64,000 nucleotides of DNA from NCBI GenBank assembly GCA_026413225.1, contig CM048552.1:204985553-205049552 (forward strand), given 5' to 3'. The DNA comes from Otis tarda (Eukaryota > Chordata > Aves > Otidiformes > Otididae). How positions within the stretch are numbered: position 1 is the first letter of the stretch; each line of letters begins with the position of its first letter. Position numbers and translations under genes: made by a program. Below the pieces are notes generated by a model. It did not search any database. It worked only from the letters and a program-made list of their open reading frames with translations, and was not told the DNA's origin. Below, in pieces: positions 1-15,100 of this stretch.

Positions 1-53
1 CCTTGATTGTACCAATACAGTCATGTTCCTTGTTGCTCCAACTCTTCTGTCAG
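1..53 (-). other. CEP295: CEP295 3'UTR (partial)
   Basis: Sequence after the TGA on the minus strand. No AATAAA is present, so the transcript end lies outside the window. In mammals the convergent gene TAF1D follows. Confidence 0.8.
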
Positions 54-101
54 TCATGGTGCTTTCCAAGTCTTCTTGGCTCGCAGTTTTTCCAGCATTT
101 T
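54..101 (-). CDS. CEP295: CEP295 last coding exon (residues 1893-1907 and stop)
   Basis: Acceptor TATGCAG|AAA; encodes [15 protein letters not shown] and TGA at 56-54. Human ends KTLEKLRAKNTC, so the bird protein runs three residues further. Bases 1-53 are the start of the 3'UTR; no polyadenylation signal is seen before the window ends. Confidence 0.93.
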   Translation of the reverse strand, partial: KMLEKLRAKKTWKAP

Positions 102-3100
102 CTGCATATAAAACCAGCCATGAGATGACAGTAGTGCAGCTTAAGTGACTGTACTAAAAGCAGTGTAATAAGGTGGGCACAACCGAGGTACTACTCCTGT
201 GTAGACCAAGTATCAGTAACATAGTGCAGTCCAGAGCATGGCACAATAAATTCAGCCCTAGGATTCATTTTATATTATTAGCAAGCACAAACATGGTGTT
301 GACAAGGAAAAGCAGGGATATGCCAACAGCATCACTGAAAATTCAGATTGGTTTGCTGGTCTCTGTTTCAGTTGCACTCACACCACAGAACTGTCTCAAT
401 TAGTCTGGTTAGAAGCTCAGTGAAATGACAAGAACCAACCAGGTCAGAAGACAGTGTAGCAGACTGTTACCTTTTGAAACTCTTTAGCCTTTTCTCTGTT
501 TTTAGCATAAGTTTCTTGCCTTGTTTTTTCTTCCTTTCTGATTTTTACTTCTCCAAGTTGATTATAAAGTCTCTCAAAACAGCAGGAAAAAAAAAAAATT
601 GTCAGGAAGGGAAGTGGCCAAGCAGGATTAAGTTAAGAGGCTTAAAAGTTTATACTGTCACAATCACTAGGAATTAAAAAAGCAATGTGACTCAGCTCCC
701 CAGTAATCTAGAAATCACTTCAGATTCCTCTTCAGCTGCCTGTATCTAACAAGCACCCTAGTCAGGAGTTGTATTTGCATGTTACCGTTAATAAGTGCCC
801 AAGTACAATTTTAAACTTTGTTAAAAGTTCCATCTGGTTTCATGCATTAAGTGGCACAGCTGCCTCAGCACTATGAGCTGAGCAGGCTGCCAGTCACGCT
901 TCTTACTGACAGCACTGCAAGCAAATGTCCCAGCAGGCAGGTGCATCAAACACAGCATGCTCCCTCCCCACGCTGCAGTGTTAAGCAGCATCACCCTAGG
1001 GTCCAACTGAAGATCACAAACTGCTCTGACTGACTGGCAGCTTTCAGAAGACAGAGGAACTACTTCTCTCTTAATCCAAACTTCTCCCACTTGTGTTCAT
1101 GCAATACCTTGAAGTACGCTGGTACATTTCAGTTTCTCCAGAGTTCCTGTCCTCTGGAGAAGACACTTTCACTTCTTCTACTTTCTTGAATTGATTGGCA
1201 ACTGCACTTTTTTTGTCTTAAAAAAAAAAAAAAGCCAAACATCTTAAATCTCTAGTCCAGCTAACTCAAAAGCATGAGAGGTTTCTAAGATTTTAAAATG
1301 ACATTACAAAAAAAGAAACAGGCTGGCAGCATGGACACAATGGAGATGATGTCTTGTGTTAAAAAGAAATCTTCAGTCCCACTCGTGAGGCTGCTGCCTG
1401 TACTTTGAGCCCAGCCACGCTTCTCAGCAGCCAACTTCCAGCTCCTCTAACAGACATTAGAGACGCATCAGTTCGCTTCATGTGGTTGTTCTTTGATAAT
1501 TTAGGACTACAAACGTGGGCAGACTGTGAAAATATGAAAAGGACCCATAAGGGCCTTCACATTGCTGAAGAGGAAACCAGACAGTGGGAAAAAAGCTCCC
1601 CACATCCCTGAGAAAACAAATTAAAGAATATCCCAGTCTGCAATAGCAAGGAAAGATACAAAAAATGTGAAATCTATTCTTTGATACAAAACAGCAACTA
1701 AAAGGATACTTAATGCTATGTCTTGTCTCCAGATAAACCTACCAGAGATAAGGAAAGACGACTTTTGCCTGCTGAACTTCTCAGACTTCCTTCTTTGAAA
1801 CTGTTTGGCTTTTGGCTTTTCATTTTCTCTCTCTTTATTTTTTATTTCTTCTACTCTTTTCAGAGATTCCTGGATGAAGTTCTTCTTTCTTTTTAAAAAA
1901 GACTCCTGCAGACTTCCTGGTGTAGCTGCAAACTCCAGCAGCATCACTGAAAGAAAAGAAAACATCTGAACATTTCTCACTTTCAGCAATGAGCAATATA
2001 ATTTCTAATAAGTCATGCATTTCAATGTATTTCTCCTAAAATGCTGAGCTTGACAATTTATGTAAATCACATGAGAATGACATTGAGAATGATGAGTAAT
2101 CTTGCAAAACAAGCAGCAGTTCAGACCTATGGAATCTAATAATTGTAAACAGGTCTGCCAAGACAAACACTGTGATAAACACTGCATTCAAAGCATCTTG
2201 ATGCCTCAAAACATATAAAGAAACCTGAGAAGTCCCCAACAGAGTTAAGTTCTGTCAATTCTTATCTTTCATATTACTGCTGTTCATCTTGGACAAGAAA
2301 AAAAAAGTCAACATTTTACAAATGTTCCACTCTACTATCAGGATAGAAAAAAAGATGACATTCTTCAGGTACGGAGCTTGAGCACTAACAGGAAATGCAA
2401 AACAAGTGAAGGTGCATAAATTATGACAAAAAAACAACAAAACACCACAAGACTTTTCAAAATTCAATAATTACAACCCAATAAAACCAGTATATTGTAG
2501 ATATTGTGAACTTTCACGAAGGACAGCCCGGCATAGGAAGAGACAGGTCAGTATTCCCTTGTCAGTAAGACACATGTTAAACCTGGGTCAGATGTATGGC
2601 AAACCAAGCCTGAACAGCAAGATGCATTGCTCTTATAAGTAAAGGAAGCTCTATGTTTTCCACAGGAGACATGTATTTTATCAATTATTTTAATACTATA
2701 AAGACCTTCTCTATCTCAACTTCAGTATACTGAAGTGACACGCAATACCTGCAGTCCGATGTGGTGGAAGGTGACTGTCCTCAGGACTCTGGGCTACGGA
2801 GGAACTGTCAGGCCTTACGAACCCTGAACAATCCGCATCGGGAGCTAGCGGTAAAAACTCTCTCTCCTGTTTCAAAAGGAATTAGTGATTGGAAATGCTT
2901 AAAATATACCACAAATTTGAGTGCAGTGGTAGTACTGTTCCAGTAGCATAGCCTCAATGCAAACAGAAGACATACTCTTGCCTTTATAGCAGATGCAAGA
3001 AAAACATCAGAAATGGGTCTTGGTAGCAAGTATTAAAGAGCTACTTTCTCAAAACATTTTAAAACTTAAAAAAAATTCCACTAAAGACCTTTTGCCCACC

Positions 3101-6100
3101 AGATTTCAACTGCTTGTTCTTAATTCAGGGCTACATAACTTCATCTCAGTTGATGCGTTGTTCTCCTGTTCTCTCTAGATCTCCCCCAGCGCTCCGTCTG
3201 CTGTCTCTCCTTCCCCCATTCCCAGCTGGAAGGCAACGCTCACTGCCGAAGCACAGCCTCCAGCTGCCAACCTGCACCTTACCACACTGCAGTCACTTTA
3301 TGAAGACCCATCCCTAGGCACTTATAGGATCTTCTCTAGACGCCGCCTGCAACTGAAACATGATTTCATCTAATCTATCCACCTAACAGACACACATTAC
3401 GTGGTTCTACCCAAACTACTCTCTCATTATAAATCAGTCCTTCTATAATTTATGGCCTTTGCTTTATACAAGCAAACAGCACACCACAGGCAAGTTAAGT
3501 GTGGCAGTGTGACGAGCCGATCACATTTACTCCATAAACCTCAAAACTGCTGTGTGGGTTTGGTGTAGCTCCATCCACCAGGCTGGAGATTTTTCCTTTT
3601 TTTTTTTTCCTCCTTAGTTTGTAGCTTTTCTTTGTCCCACTCTCTCCCCTCATTCCAATCTTCAACAGAACAGGATACAATTTAGTCTTGCAGACACTGG
3701 CAAGATTATTCTGCTTCTCAGCAGCAGCAGTCTTCCCAAACTGTTTACACTGATAGGACAAAGTAGTGATGTTATGGAATAGCCCCAGTTTAAGTCCTGT
3801 TAGATCTGTCCAGGAAACGTAACATCAAACCAAGATGATCCAAGCCATTACTAAGCTGAGATAACCCTAACTTTCTCTCATCGGGGCCTCTGATTAAGTT
3901 AAAATCAGAATTCCATTAGACAATACAGACTCACCTCAGTAAAAACATTAAAATCAGACTGATCCACACATGCTGGGTTATTGATTTTATCCTTCTTAAT
4001 TTTCTCTTGATTAGTATGTTCAGCATCTGATTCTGCAATACTGATGTCATTTGAGCTTATCAGAGTGAGTTCAGGTTCTTCCATAATACCACGCCCTGAC
4101 TCAGTCTCCTAGAAAAATAAGTTATACAAGACATTAGTGTAAAAAAGAAAAAAAAACAAACAACTCACTATTTCCAGCAATAACAATAGCTATTATTTCT
4201 GTCAGAAAGAGGAGGCTCAATTCAACATGTAGAAGAAAGAAAACCCACCCCCAAACAATAAACAAAATACAGAAAGAGCACTTTGCCTGAGGTACTTGAT
4301 GTACGCAAAACCTAAGTCCAATGCAAAATATTTTATCTACCAGTGTTTAAAAAAAACAAATAACCCAAAGCAACCAACCAACAACAAAAACTCCACCTCT
4401 CCTCCACTCACCTCAAGTTTAAATTACTTAGTGCTAGGGCAAACTTTTTTTTTTAAAGCTACAGCAAAACTATTCCCTTAAGCTCATTTATGCTTTGGTT
4501 AAATTATTTACCAGCTTCAGGCTTCTCACTAGGGACAGGGACTGTTCAGTTAAGTAAATGTTCTGTGAAATACAGATTCACCAACCAATGCTAAGAGAGT
4601 GAGATGCAATAGAGACGCTATAGCTCTTCCAACAGCCATAGGAATTCCAGCTCATTTTAGCTACTGCTAATTATTTCAGTGCTATGATCTGAAAGAAGTG
4701 GTAGGGCAGAGGTCTAGGGAACATGCAAGCCTTAAGCTAGAATTCTAAAATCAACATTTGCCAAGCTTTCAGATATTGAAGGTCTAAAATAACTTGATGC
4801 AACAACAAAAAAAAACAAGAAAAAAGCCTGCACAAATTACTGCCTTTAGAAATTTTTTCTACTCACCCAGACTGGAATATGACAGGAGCTTCTGGGCACA
4901 GAATTAGAACGTGTTTCACACCTTTCCAGGAAAGAACCATTCTGTTGTATGACTGCCCGTAAACAGATGTCCGAGTCTTTCAAACTGGTTTCTCTGGGAA
5001 CCATCAAAGATTTTTTTACTTCTGTAAAGCCTTGATCTGGCTCCTTACTATTTGCATTGCATGGAGAATCCAGTTCCACAGCTTTATTTGCTTCATGTAC
5101 ATAAACTGATTTTTCAGGAAGCTTCACATATTTCTTACCAAATGCTTCCACAGGTAATTTTTTAGAGGACACAGTCTCTGTTAATAAGTATTGAGGGAAA
5201 GTTTCATCCACTGTAACTGTTTCAGGATTTAGCTGATAAAATGATTTTTGCTCTTCCAGTGGATTCACGCTGTCATTTTGCAGATCTTCCACTGAACACT
5301 GGAAATTAATACATTCCATATTTCTTGCCAGTTCTTCGTATTCTCTGGCAGATGAAATACGGTTCTCATTACCCCATTTTTTAATTCCAGGGGTTTGTTC
5401 AAAAGATCTCTGTAACACAGTGTTGAGGTCCGCTGGCCGATCAGCATTCTGACAGTGGTCACTCAGAGTAGATTCTAATTGCAGTGGGTGAAAAGATTCT
5501 TCAGATCCTGTTTCAAAAGTTAAAGAGTCAAAATTCTAGCTAACATAACAGAATTTCAACTTTTAAAAGCCCCTCCATAATGAGACTTTCAGTAGTGCAT
5601 AATAATACATAATAGTCTAGTAAATAGGAAGAAACGTTTTGTTTAAAAATAAGTCTGCCTAAGTTTCTTCAAACATAATACCATCAACATTACATAAAAT
5701 GATTCCTTAACTGTACACAAAACCATGTCCAGAAACAATACTTTTTGTTGCTTCTTAGAATACGTTTCAGGACAGACTTCATGATGGTGCTGACATAACT
5801 ACATTGAAAGGCAATGGATTTTACAGTTCATACTCTGTAAATGGGAAGCCCTTTGAGTCCCTTTTGGGCCTCCAATAAAGGAGGAAAATAACCCAAAACA
5901 CCGCTACTTGGGCAGAAACTCTTCAAAGTGGAAGAAAACAACTAAACTGGAACAATGATTGCAGTTCCTGCAAGTTACAATATTGCACCCTAAATTACCT
6001 TTCCCTCAGGATCTATACATACAAATCAAGCTGTGGGTTTTTTTGGTGTTTTTTTTTTTTGGTTTTTTTTTGTTTGTTTGTTTGTTTGTTTTTTTTTCCT

Positions 6101-9100
6101 CCCCTCCCAGAAGAGGCTGGGAAAAGAGAAAGATCGGGTATCAACATTGCAATTACTGGGGAGGCATTTCAGCAGTACTGAATTTCAGCCCCTTTAAAAG
6201 CACAAGAATAATTGGTTTAGGATTATAAAAACACTTAAGAGGTGGGGAGATATTGTAGTTACATTTAGAGCACAAACACTGTTTCTAGAAGCAATTTAGA
6301 AATAGAATGTTTTGAAGTTAGAAAGGAGCTTCCTAAATCTTATTTGCTGTGACCACAGATAGTCTCAAAGTGTAAACCTCTTCTGGCATTTTTATTACTT
6401 TTTTTTTGTACCAGCATCTACCAGCATCTGCCATCTAAAGAGAAGTAGAATAGACACAGAATAGTTGCTTGCAGCTTTAAACATGAATAGTGTGTGTTTC
6501 AAAAAATTATATGTGTATATACATGCAAATAACAAAGATAACTGACCAGGAACATTTACATTATAAATACATCTGTTCATTAAAATATAGTGTTGTTTTC
6601 CTGTTACTGTTCAGCTTTCTGTTGGACCACCTTAAAATGCTGAAACACCCGATTCTTGGTAAATAAGAGCTTCAGAAATATTAGATTACTACTAGCTGCA
6701 TTTGGAATTTCAGAGTGGTCCTTTTCTTTAGAATGTGAAATATCAAGTTAAATCAAATTCAACTGTAAAACATTAAAAAAATACTTTTCCTGCTCTAAGC
6801 TGCAGTTAACTTAATGTTGCTGCAGAATCATAAACTTTTAATCTACTGAATTAATTACTACATTGTAATCTAAAAGTTTATTCCTTCTTCTATCTTCCCC
6901 TTTATTTTGTAGATAGGTAAAGCAATTCTATAATCAGACCAAACACCACAGTGTGCAGTACATAATGACTACTGGTGTGACTTAATAGTGGAAAAGGAAA
7001 ATTCAATTGTTTCTTCAAGCAAAATTAGTAAGATCACAGAGATTCTAACACATACACCTCAAAATTTTAATCAATTTATGGAACTTCCTTAATTTCCTCA
7101 AACTTACAAAATGATGGATACACATGAACAAATATTTAGAAAAATACTTAAACTGACAGTTTCAGTCAGAGTTGATATTTCTTCACTACCATAATTACTG
7201 CACAAGTAATAAGTAACATAATATCCATTACAGTAACTTCAATATGCAGATCTGCTTTTCTATTAAAGTCATAACTGCTGAGGGAAAAAAAAAAAAACCA
7301 CAACGAAATTTAGGAGTTCTACTCATTAAAGCTGGTGGAGAAGACTGTGTGAGAGCAGCAGCAGAGTTAAGACATTTCAAAGTAGGGCTGATAGAGAAGT
7401 GAAGAGTTCCTTCCCAGTTTCAACACAGCAAACTCACCTTAAAGGTTGGTATTTACATACTGGCAATAGGTTGATTTTTAATGCATTGCTCTGACCATAC
7501 TGTACATACCCAGAGTAGCATTTTCCTTAACAGACTCTTCTGATCCGATGTTGTCTGGCCCGTTTGTTTCAAGATTAGAAGGCAGACTGCTTCTTTGTAT
7601 ATTCAAACTAGAGTTTCTCACTTCTAGAAATGTAGATGTGTCTTGACTTCTTGTTGAAAATTCTGAAGTCTAGTGGCAGAAAAAAAAAAAAAACAAAAAA
7701 CCACCACCCTGATTTAAGATTCATTTCCTCAAACATGCAGGATAAAAAGTTAAAGGTAATATTTGATTTTTGGATCATAAATCTGCTACAAACAGCAAAA
7801 CAACTTCCAGTTCTAAGTATATAAAAAATTATTACTGTCTTTCTTCTAAACAGAAGACAGTATAGGGACTACATATTTAAATCTTACAGAAATCTTAAGC
7901 CAACTCCATCTGAGTTTTTTCCATAGTACCTTGATAAATTCTCTACTGTCTTGTGAAATTCTGTATTGAGAACAGGATGATGAAGTATCAGAGTCAAGAC
8001 TTGGTTCCAAAGGCTGAAAGAGCTGGTAGAAGTTTGGAAAATCTCTCTCCATTTCAGGAAAATTAAGTTCAGCCAATAGAGCTACAAGAAAAGAGGTCAT
8101 TTTAAAAAACAAACAAACTCACCCCAAACCAACTCCCTCAAAAAACTAAAAGACATATCACACCTTGCTTCTATATGCAATAAATAAAGCATATAGAACT
8201 CTCCGGGTTTACAAATATTGGCTTGTAAAGAAAAATTAAAAAATCTTTACAACATCCAATTCTTTCACTCTGATACAATGCAGGTACAAAAAGCAGCAAG
8301 GGAGTGCTACATGGATGCTTTTTTTTTTTTTAAATGAAAAGCTGAAGTCCATAAGATCTCAGTTGAGCATTTGTGACATTGCATGAGCAGCAGTGTGGGC
8401 TTCCCTGTACAAAATACACAGTGACATAGTGAAGCAAGTCCAATGAAGAGCCACAAGGATGATTAAAGGAAGAATAAAGCACATGATGTTAAAAAAGAAG
8501 CTAAAAAACTGAGTATGTTCAATCTTAAGGAAAGGCTTGGGGGTACGGGAGAAGGGGCACAAAAATCTCTGCTGCCTATTACATCCTAAGAGACAGTATG
8601 GAGAAGATGCACTCAGTCCCCTTGAATATGCTCAGTGAAAGAGATATAGCGGACACAAGACGACATTGGATTTTCCGGTTGGATGCAATAAAATTAAAAT
8701 TTAAAAAAAAAAAAAAGAAAAGAGAGAGAAAAGAAAAGAAGAATGTTTTTAAAGTGTTGCCCAGGGGCATGCGGAATCTCTGTCCTTAAGCAACCTGGTC
8801 TAAGTTGGCTCTGCTGTGAGCAGGAAGGAGAATTTGGACCACACAACTAGAAGCCCATCCTGGCCTAGATTAGTCTATAATTCTACAATTCTAGGTTTTC
8901 AAACCTTCCAGAAGGATGTGGTTCAAATCAAAATGCCGCATTATCTTCACGACAGCTAATAAAGATGGTCTTGTTTTCACAAATTGTTACATTTTTCTAG
9001 AGAGCACAGAACTCCCACCACTCTGTTAATCAGTGTTTCATCAACTATGTGATCTTACATAGAATCATAGAATAGTTTGAGTTGGAAGGGACCTTTAAAG

Positions 9101-12100
9101 GTCATCCAGTCCAACCCCCCTGCAAGAAGCAGGGACATCTCCAACCAGATCAGGTTGCTCAGAGCCCCGTCCAACCTGGCCTTGAATGTTTCCAGGGATG
9201 GGGCATCCACCACCTCTCTGGGCAACCTGTGCCAGTGTTCCACCACCCTCATTGTAAAAAATTTCTTCCTTATGTCCAGTCTGAATATACTTCCCTCTAT
9301 TTTAAAACCATTACTCCTCATCCTATCACAACAGGCCCTGCTAAAGAGTTTCTCCCCATCTTTCTTAGAAGCCCCCTTCAGGTACTGGAAGGCCACTATA
9401 AGGTCTCCTCAAAGCCTCTTTTCCAGACCGAACAGCCCCAGCTCTCCCAGCCTGTTCTCATAGGAGAGGTGCTCCAGCCCTCTGAGCATCTTCATGAGCC
9501 TCCTCTGGACTCACTCCAACTGGACCATGTCCTTCTGATGTTGGGGACTCCAAAGCTGGACACAGTACTGCGGGTGGAGTCTCACCAGAGCAGAACAGAG
9601 AGGTAGAATCACCTCCCTTGACCTCCTGGCCACGCTCCTCTTGATGCAGCTCAGGTTGCAGTTGGCTTTCCAGGCTGCAAGCACACATTGCCAGCTCATG
9701 TTGAGCTTCTCACCCACCAGTACCCCCAAGTCCTTCTCCTCAGGGCTGCTCTTGATGCATTCTCTGCCTAGCTTGTATTTGTGCTTGGGATTGCCCCGAC
9801 CCATGTGCAGGACCTTGCAGCACTTGGCCTTGTTGAACTTCATGAAGTTCTTGTGGGCCCACCTCTCCAGGTTGTCAAGGTCATTGTCTCTACCTTCCTG
9901 ACATGAAAGTTGTGCATAAAGAAGCGGTAAAACTGGCACAGATAAACAGTGTAGCCATGGTAGCAGGAAGCTGCACAGAACTAGACTATGATCAGATTTT
10001 ATTTTGTTGGGTTTTTTTTTTGTTTTGGTTTTTTTTTTTTTTACACTACACTATGCTATGTGGACATACACATAAAGCACGAAGAACATCAACATTCTTG
10101 CATGTAGAATCCTTACTGACTTTAAAATGTAAGCTGAACATATGTAATATGAACTAACACAACATGGAGTAAACTCCTCATTCGGTATAACAGTGCAGCA
10201 CAAAAATGCTTTAAAATAGCAAATACCTTGAAAACATGTATTATCATCTGAGTAAGAGTTCAAGCCTCCAGCAGACCTCCCCAAGACCAGCTGTTTCTGA
10301 TTTCCTTTATAAAGGTACATCTCTCCTCCTGGCAGCCGAGTTCCAGATGCTGCAGACAAATTCTCTTGCCTCTGCTGCGTGGTAAACTGTAGCGAGGAGT
10401 TCCAACAGCAGCTTGCTGTTTTTCTCAAAATTCGATTTTCTGTACTATCAGAAGACAATCCTGAAACAGTAAGCTAAATGTTCGCACTTTTGCATAATTT
10501 AAGTTTTACTTGCATTAAGTAATCTGAAAAGACTCTGTTTAATACCCTGAAATATTTATAGGTAGCTCTGGGGTTTCGTTTCTTTAATTATCTCCTGTCA
10601 ACGCTCTCACAAACCTTATCACAAATTTCCACAAATTCAAGTTGATAATATCTAATTAGATAGTAGTCAGTACAGCTTAGCACTTTTAGAGTATGTAGAC
10701 TTAGGAAATACTGAACAATAAAATCAGAAATAGTATTTATGCTCTTATTTTATGCTAGTTAGCATATTTTTCTTCCTATTGCATATAAATTTGTCAATGC
10801 TTTAACATGATCTTGAACATCTTTACTACATCAGGCAGTAGTTCCCTTCATGCCTAATAACAATACAAGAAATCTGGGGGAATCAAGGAAACCAAAATCA
10901 TGTTTCCTAGTTAGTGTCCTAACCCCTCTTTGTCTATACAAGAAGAACTGTACACAGCTATCAGAAAAAGTCATTATTAAACACTGAATGTTATGGAGAA
11001 GACACAGCTAGACTTGCCAAAATTATCCATATCCCTGAGTAACCAAAATTTTTGATATTTTTCTTCCACAACTAAAAACCAATAGAAAATAAAAAGCTAC
11101 AAACAAGTGATCTTAGAATTTGTCTTAGCTTTCTTACATCTCTTAAGATATCAGATCATGCCAGATTAACACAATATTAAGCCTTAAAGTAAATAAACCC
11201 AGATATCACTGTCTAATCACTATCAAACTCACTTCTCACGTTTCCAAGTGAAAATTTTCAGTATACAGAGGAGCAACTACATATTTACTATAAAGGAATT
11301 ATTTTTAGTTTTAAGAAAAGCTAATTTAAGATCCAGAGGCAGACTGCAAGCAGAAAAGCATATGAACACTTATTTCCCAGAAAACTATTAAAAGTCACTG
11401 TGGCACTCAAATGACATTTTCACAAGTTATTAACAATGTCTCTGGTTGACAAGCAGATATTGCAACAATTCTATTATCAGCAAGACAACAACCATAGCTC
11501 TGTACCAATGTATCATACATATTAATTAGAAAACTTTTATCAGTGTCATTTCGGGATCAATTTTTTTTTTTTTAATTTTGCCATTCAAAACCTGCCACTG
11601 TTCCAGTTGCTTAATAAAGTCAAAACATCCTTTGCCAAAGCTGATGTGTTATAAGGCTAAATGATTGTAAAAGTAAAAAAGTCATGAGCATATAATAAAA
11701 TATTGTAGTTACATTCAACTCTAAGACATATTAATCATTAAGTGAAGTTCCCCATTAGCCTATTCCAGAAGAATGTATGTCCATTGAGTTAGACCCATTC
11801 CGCTATAAAATAAAGACACAATTTTTCTCTTACAACAACAAAAAAAACCCAAACACTTACCAGTGTCAACAGAGCTTACATCCAATGTTTCACTAGTCAA
11901 AAAGCTTCCAGTGGAAACTGTTGAAGATAAGTCACAGGGTATCCCTTGCATGAAAGCCTTTGAACCTAGGTTTGTGGATTCTACTTCAGAGAGTACTTCC
12001 TAGGACGAAATAACACACCTATTACCATGTATTCAGATGTCCATAATTAAAGCTTTAAAACCACACATCTTGTTCTGAGCTCAGTTCAAGTGTAGAAGCC

Positions 12101-15100
12101 TTCATGTTCTGCAGAGTCAGGCAAATACAGATTCATCATTGCTCAGTACAAAACACTCACACCCAATATCCCAGACACCCCACTCCCCAACAGCCCCCTC
12201 CCCTCAACACACACACACACATGCACTCACACACTGCCATAAAGCCTCTCAGAACTGCATACAAATCATGACACCTGGAAGATTATTGTATCTCCTGGTG
12301 GTCAGATTTGGCTATTTCTCATCACAGACCCACTTCAGTACAACTGTAGATCTCAGAGGAACATACATGGAATACATTAGAAACTCAGGAATTTCACAAG
12401 TACTTGCAAGACTGAACCTTCTGCATGCAGGAGACTGACTTAAACACTCAATTCCACAAAATTAAACAAAAATACACAGAACATCCTAAAATATGACCTT
12501 CCTTAATTTTTAGATAAGCTCTACAAAGTTACGAAACAGAGAATGAAGGTTCTTCAAAATTTTGAAGAATTAGATGGGAACATTTCTTCCCAAACTCTGA
12601 ATTAAAACGTGCACTAAGGAAATAAAAACAAAAACAAAAAACCAAAAACCCACAAGAATCTAAGAAACTTTTCTCCTACATTTTTCATTATATACTACCA
12701 TATATAAATATATTTAACACATAAACCATGTACATTTAGTTAGTAATGTTATATACACACGTTACACATGGCGCTTTTTAAATACTGTTTTTATCTCCTG
12801 ACAGAACAGCAGGATCTCTGGGTGAGGGAAAAGCAGGGGATATCACTGGTGTTGATCTTGGCAAGGCTTTTGACACTGTCTCTCACAACATTCTTCTGTC
12901 CCAGTTTGGATGTCACAAACTGGGCAGAAGGACGATGAGATGGGTAAAAAACTGGACTGATAATCAGGCTCAGAGGACAGAGATTTAAGCGTTACACTCT
13001 TATCCGGAGGTGGAGAACAAGGGGAGTATGACACAGCTCCTTAGGATCTGTCCTCTTTAACACCTTGGTGATGACCCAGAGGAGGCAAAACCATACTTTT
13101 ATCAAGTTTGCAGAAAACATCAGGTTGGGAAGACCATCTGATATACTAAATGGCACGGCTGACATCTAGAAGGACCTCGTGAGGCTGGCTGTTCAGGAAC
13201 GTTAAGAAACTCAGCAAGAACAAAGGCGAAGTCCAGCACTTGGAAAAGAACCTCATGCATCAGACCAAGCTGGGGCCTGCCTGGGGAGCAGCCCTGTAAA
13301 GGAGGACACGGGAGTCTTGGCAGACAGCGAGCTGAACGTAAGCCTACAGTGTGCCCTGGCAGCAAAGATGGGCAACAGAATCCTGTGCTGTACAAACAGG
13401 AATATAGCCAGTAGATCCACCGCAGTGATTGCCTTTCTTTACTTAGTGCTTCTTATACTGTTACATCTAGAATTAGAATACCGCACCCGGTCTTAGCCGC
13501 TCAATATGAGAGACAGATTTAATCACAGAAGAAAGATTAAGATACTATACAGCTATTTTGATATGACTAACCGTATCAAGTCTAAATGATGGTCCAGAAT
13601 GCATTTTAACTCCTCCTCCAATTTCAGCAGCAAGAACTGGTGAATCTTGAGCCACTTGAGAATCCTGGGACTGGCCTGAACACAAATGTGATAGAAACCG
13701 TGAGGAATAGAAAACAACTTTCTAGTTCATTGCTAGCAACTTTTTTTTGAACACCAGATGGCAATAATACTCTACTACTGCTGCTGCCCTCACTATTTGG
13801 GCATTGATCTTGTCCATCCTTACCACTTTCTTCTCACCTACAACATACTTTCTGCTCCACTGTACCACCAATTTAATTGACAGCCAGTGGTTCTCCTTGA
13901 CCAGCCTTCCTACAACGTATAATTAGCATGACTGCTCTCTGCAGGAAGAGCTACAAATTAACCCTTTGGCTTTGCAGAGTGAAACGTGGCTGTGTCAGTG
14001 TTCCTACAATCGTTTAATCAGCATGGGGGGAATCTTTTGCCCTCTACTATTACAATGATTACAACGAAGAGCAGACATTGTAACTAGATCAGAGAAATCA
14101 AAGACACTGAATTACTTAACTACAGCACGACTACTACCACAGAACCAAATCACCTCTGCCATAACACTTACACATAAAAATAAGATCTGTGCAAAAGAAG
14201 CACCATAAGCAGCATCAGAAAAACACAATTTCTGTATTCAGAGCTGACCAGAACCTTCAAAGTTTGACAATTCTAAGTCTGTAAATTAATTGCCAAGCAA
14301 CTGTAAAGTATTCTTATTTACAGTAATATTTTTTTAAGAAAAAAGCACTAAATATCAAACTGAAATTAAAACAGAAGTTAAGTAGGTATATTTTCTCCCA
14401 ATGGCTGCTAGTGACAGAGATGTTTAAAATCCACGGCATTAGTAAGGCTTTATACTTAGGCAGATCTCGCAACATTTTGTGAATCCTAACAGTCTGTATC
14501 TTGTGTAAACCAAACCTCAATTTCTTACTAGAAGGTAGAGCCCAGTTACTCCATTTTTCTAGCATATAAAAAAAGGGGAAGAGGTTTCCTCTGTTAGGCA
14601 ACAACAGTGAAGTATCCATATGATGTGATACTTACGTACATCAATCAATATGAAACATTCTGAAACTCATTTCTGGGAGGGAGAAAAAAATTAAAAATCT
14701 AAGTTTCCAGTATCATCCAGTATTCTTGTACTTTCTCCTAAAAGATACAGAATCATTGAATAGTTTAGGTTGTAAGGGGCCTTTAAAGATCATCTAGTCC
14801 AACGCCCCTGCAAGGAGCAGGGACATCTCCAACCAGATCAGGTTGCTCAGAGCCCCGTCCAACCTGGCCTGGAATGTTTCCAGGGATGGGGCATCCACCA
14901 CCTCTCTGGGCAACCTCTTCCAGTGCCTCACCATCCTCACTGAAAAAAAATTTCTTCCTTATATCTAGTCTAAACCTACACTTGCCCTTGTCCTATTGCT
15001 AGAGACCCTAGTAAAATATTTGTCCTCCTCTTTCTTAGAAGCCCTCTTTAAGCACTTAAAGGCTGCAATAAGGTCTCCCTGGAGCCTCCTGTTCTCCAGG

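Larger units (their letters stand above)
102..4866 (-). other. CEP295: CEP295 introns between coding exons 23 and 29: no other feature
   Basis: Gaps at 102-470, 571-1107, 1217-1742, 1947-2748, 2867-3934 and 4109-4866 hold ordinary AT-rich intron sequence with short A or T runs. I see no repeat family, RNA gene or second gene. Plus-strand frames here are short and without coding character. Confidence 0.7.

Noticed and set aside
1..470. TAF1D and its intronic snoRNAs, expected after the CEP295 end
   Set aside because: Only 53 bases lie beyond the stop codon, all CEP295 3'UTR; no snoRNA boxes seen.
2808..3029. Minus-strand frame ending CGLFRVRKA overlapping coding exon 25
   Set aside because: Wrong frame for CEP295; the frame opened by the acceptor at 2866 gives EREFLPL and joins both neighbours.
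9082..9606. 174-codon open frame on the plus strand
   Set aside because: It is the antisense of a CR1 element; no gene character of its own.
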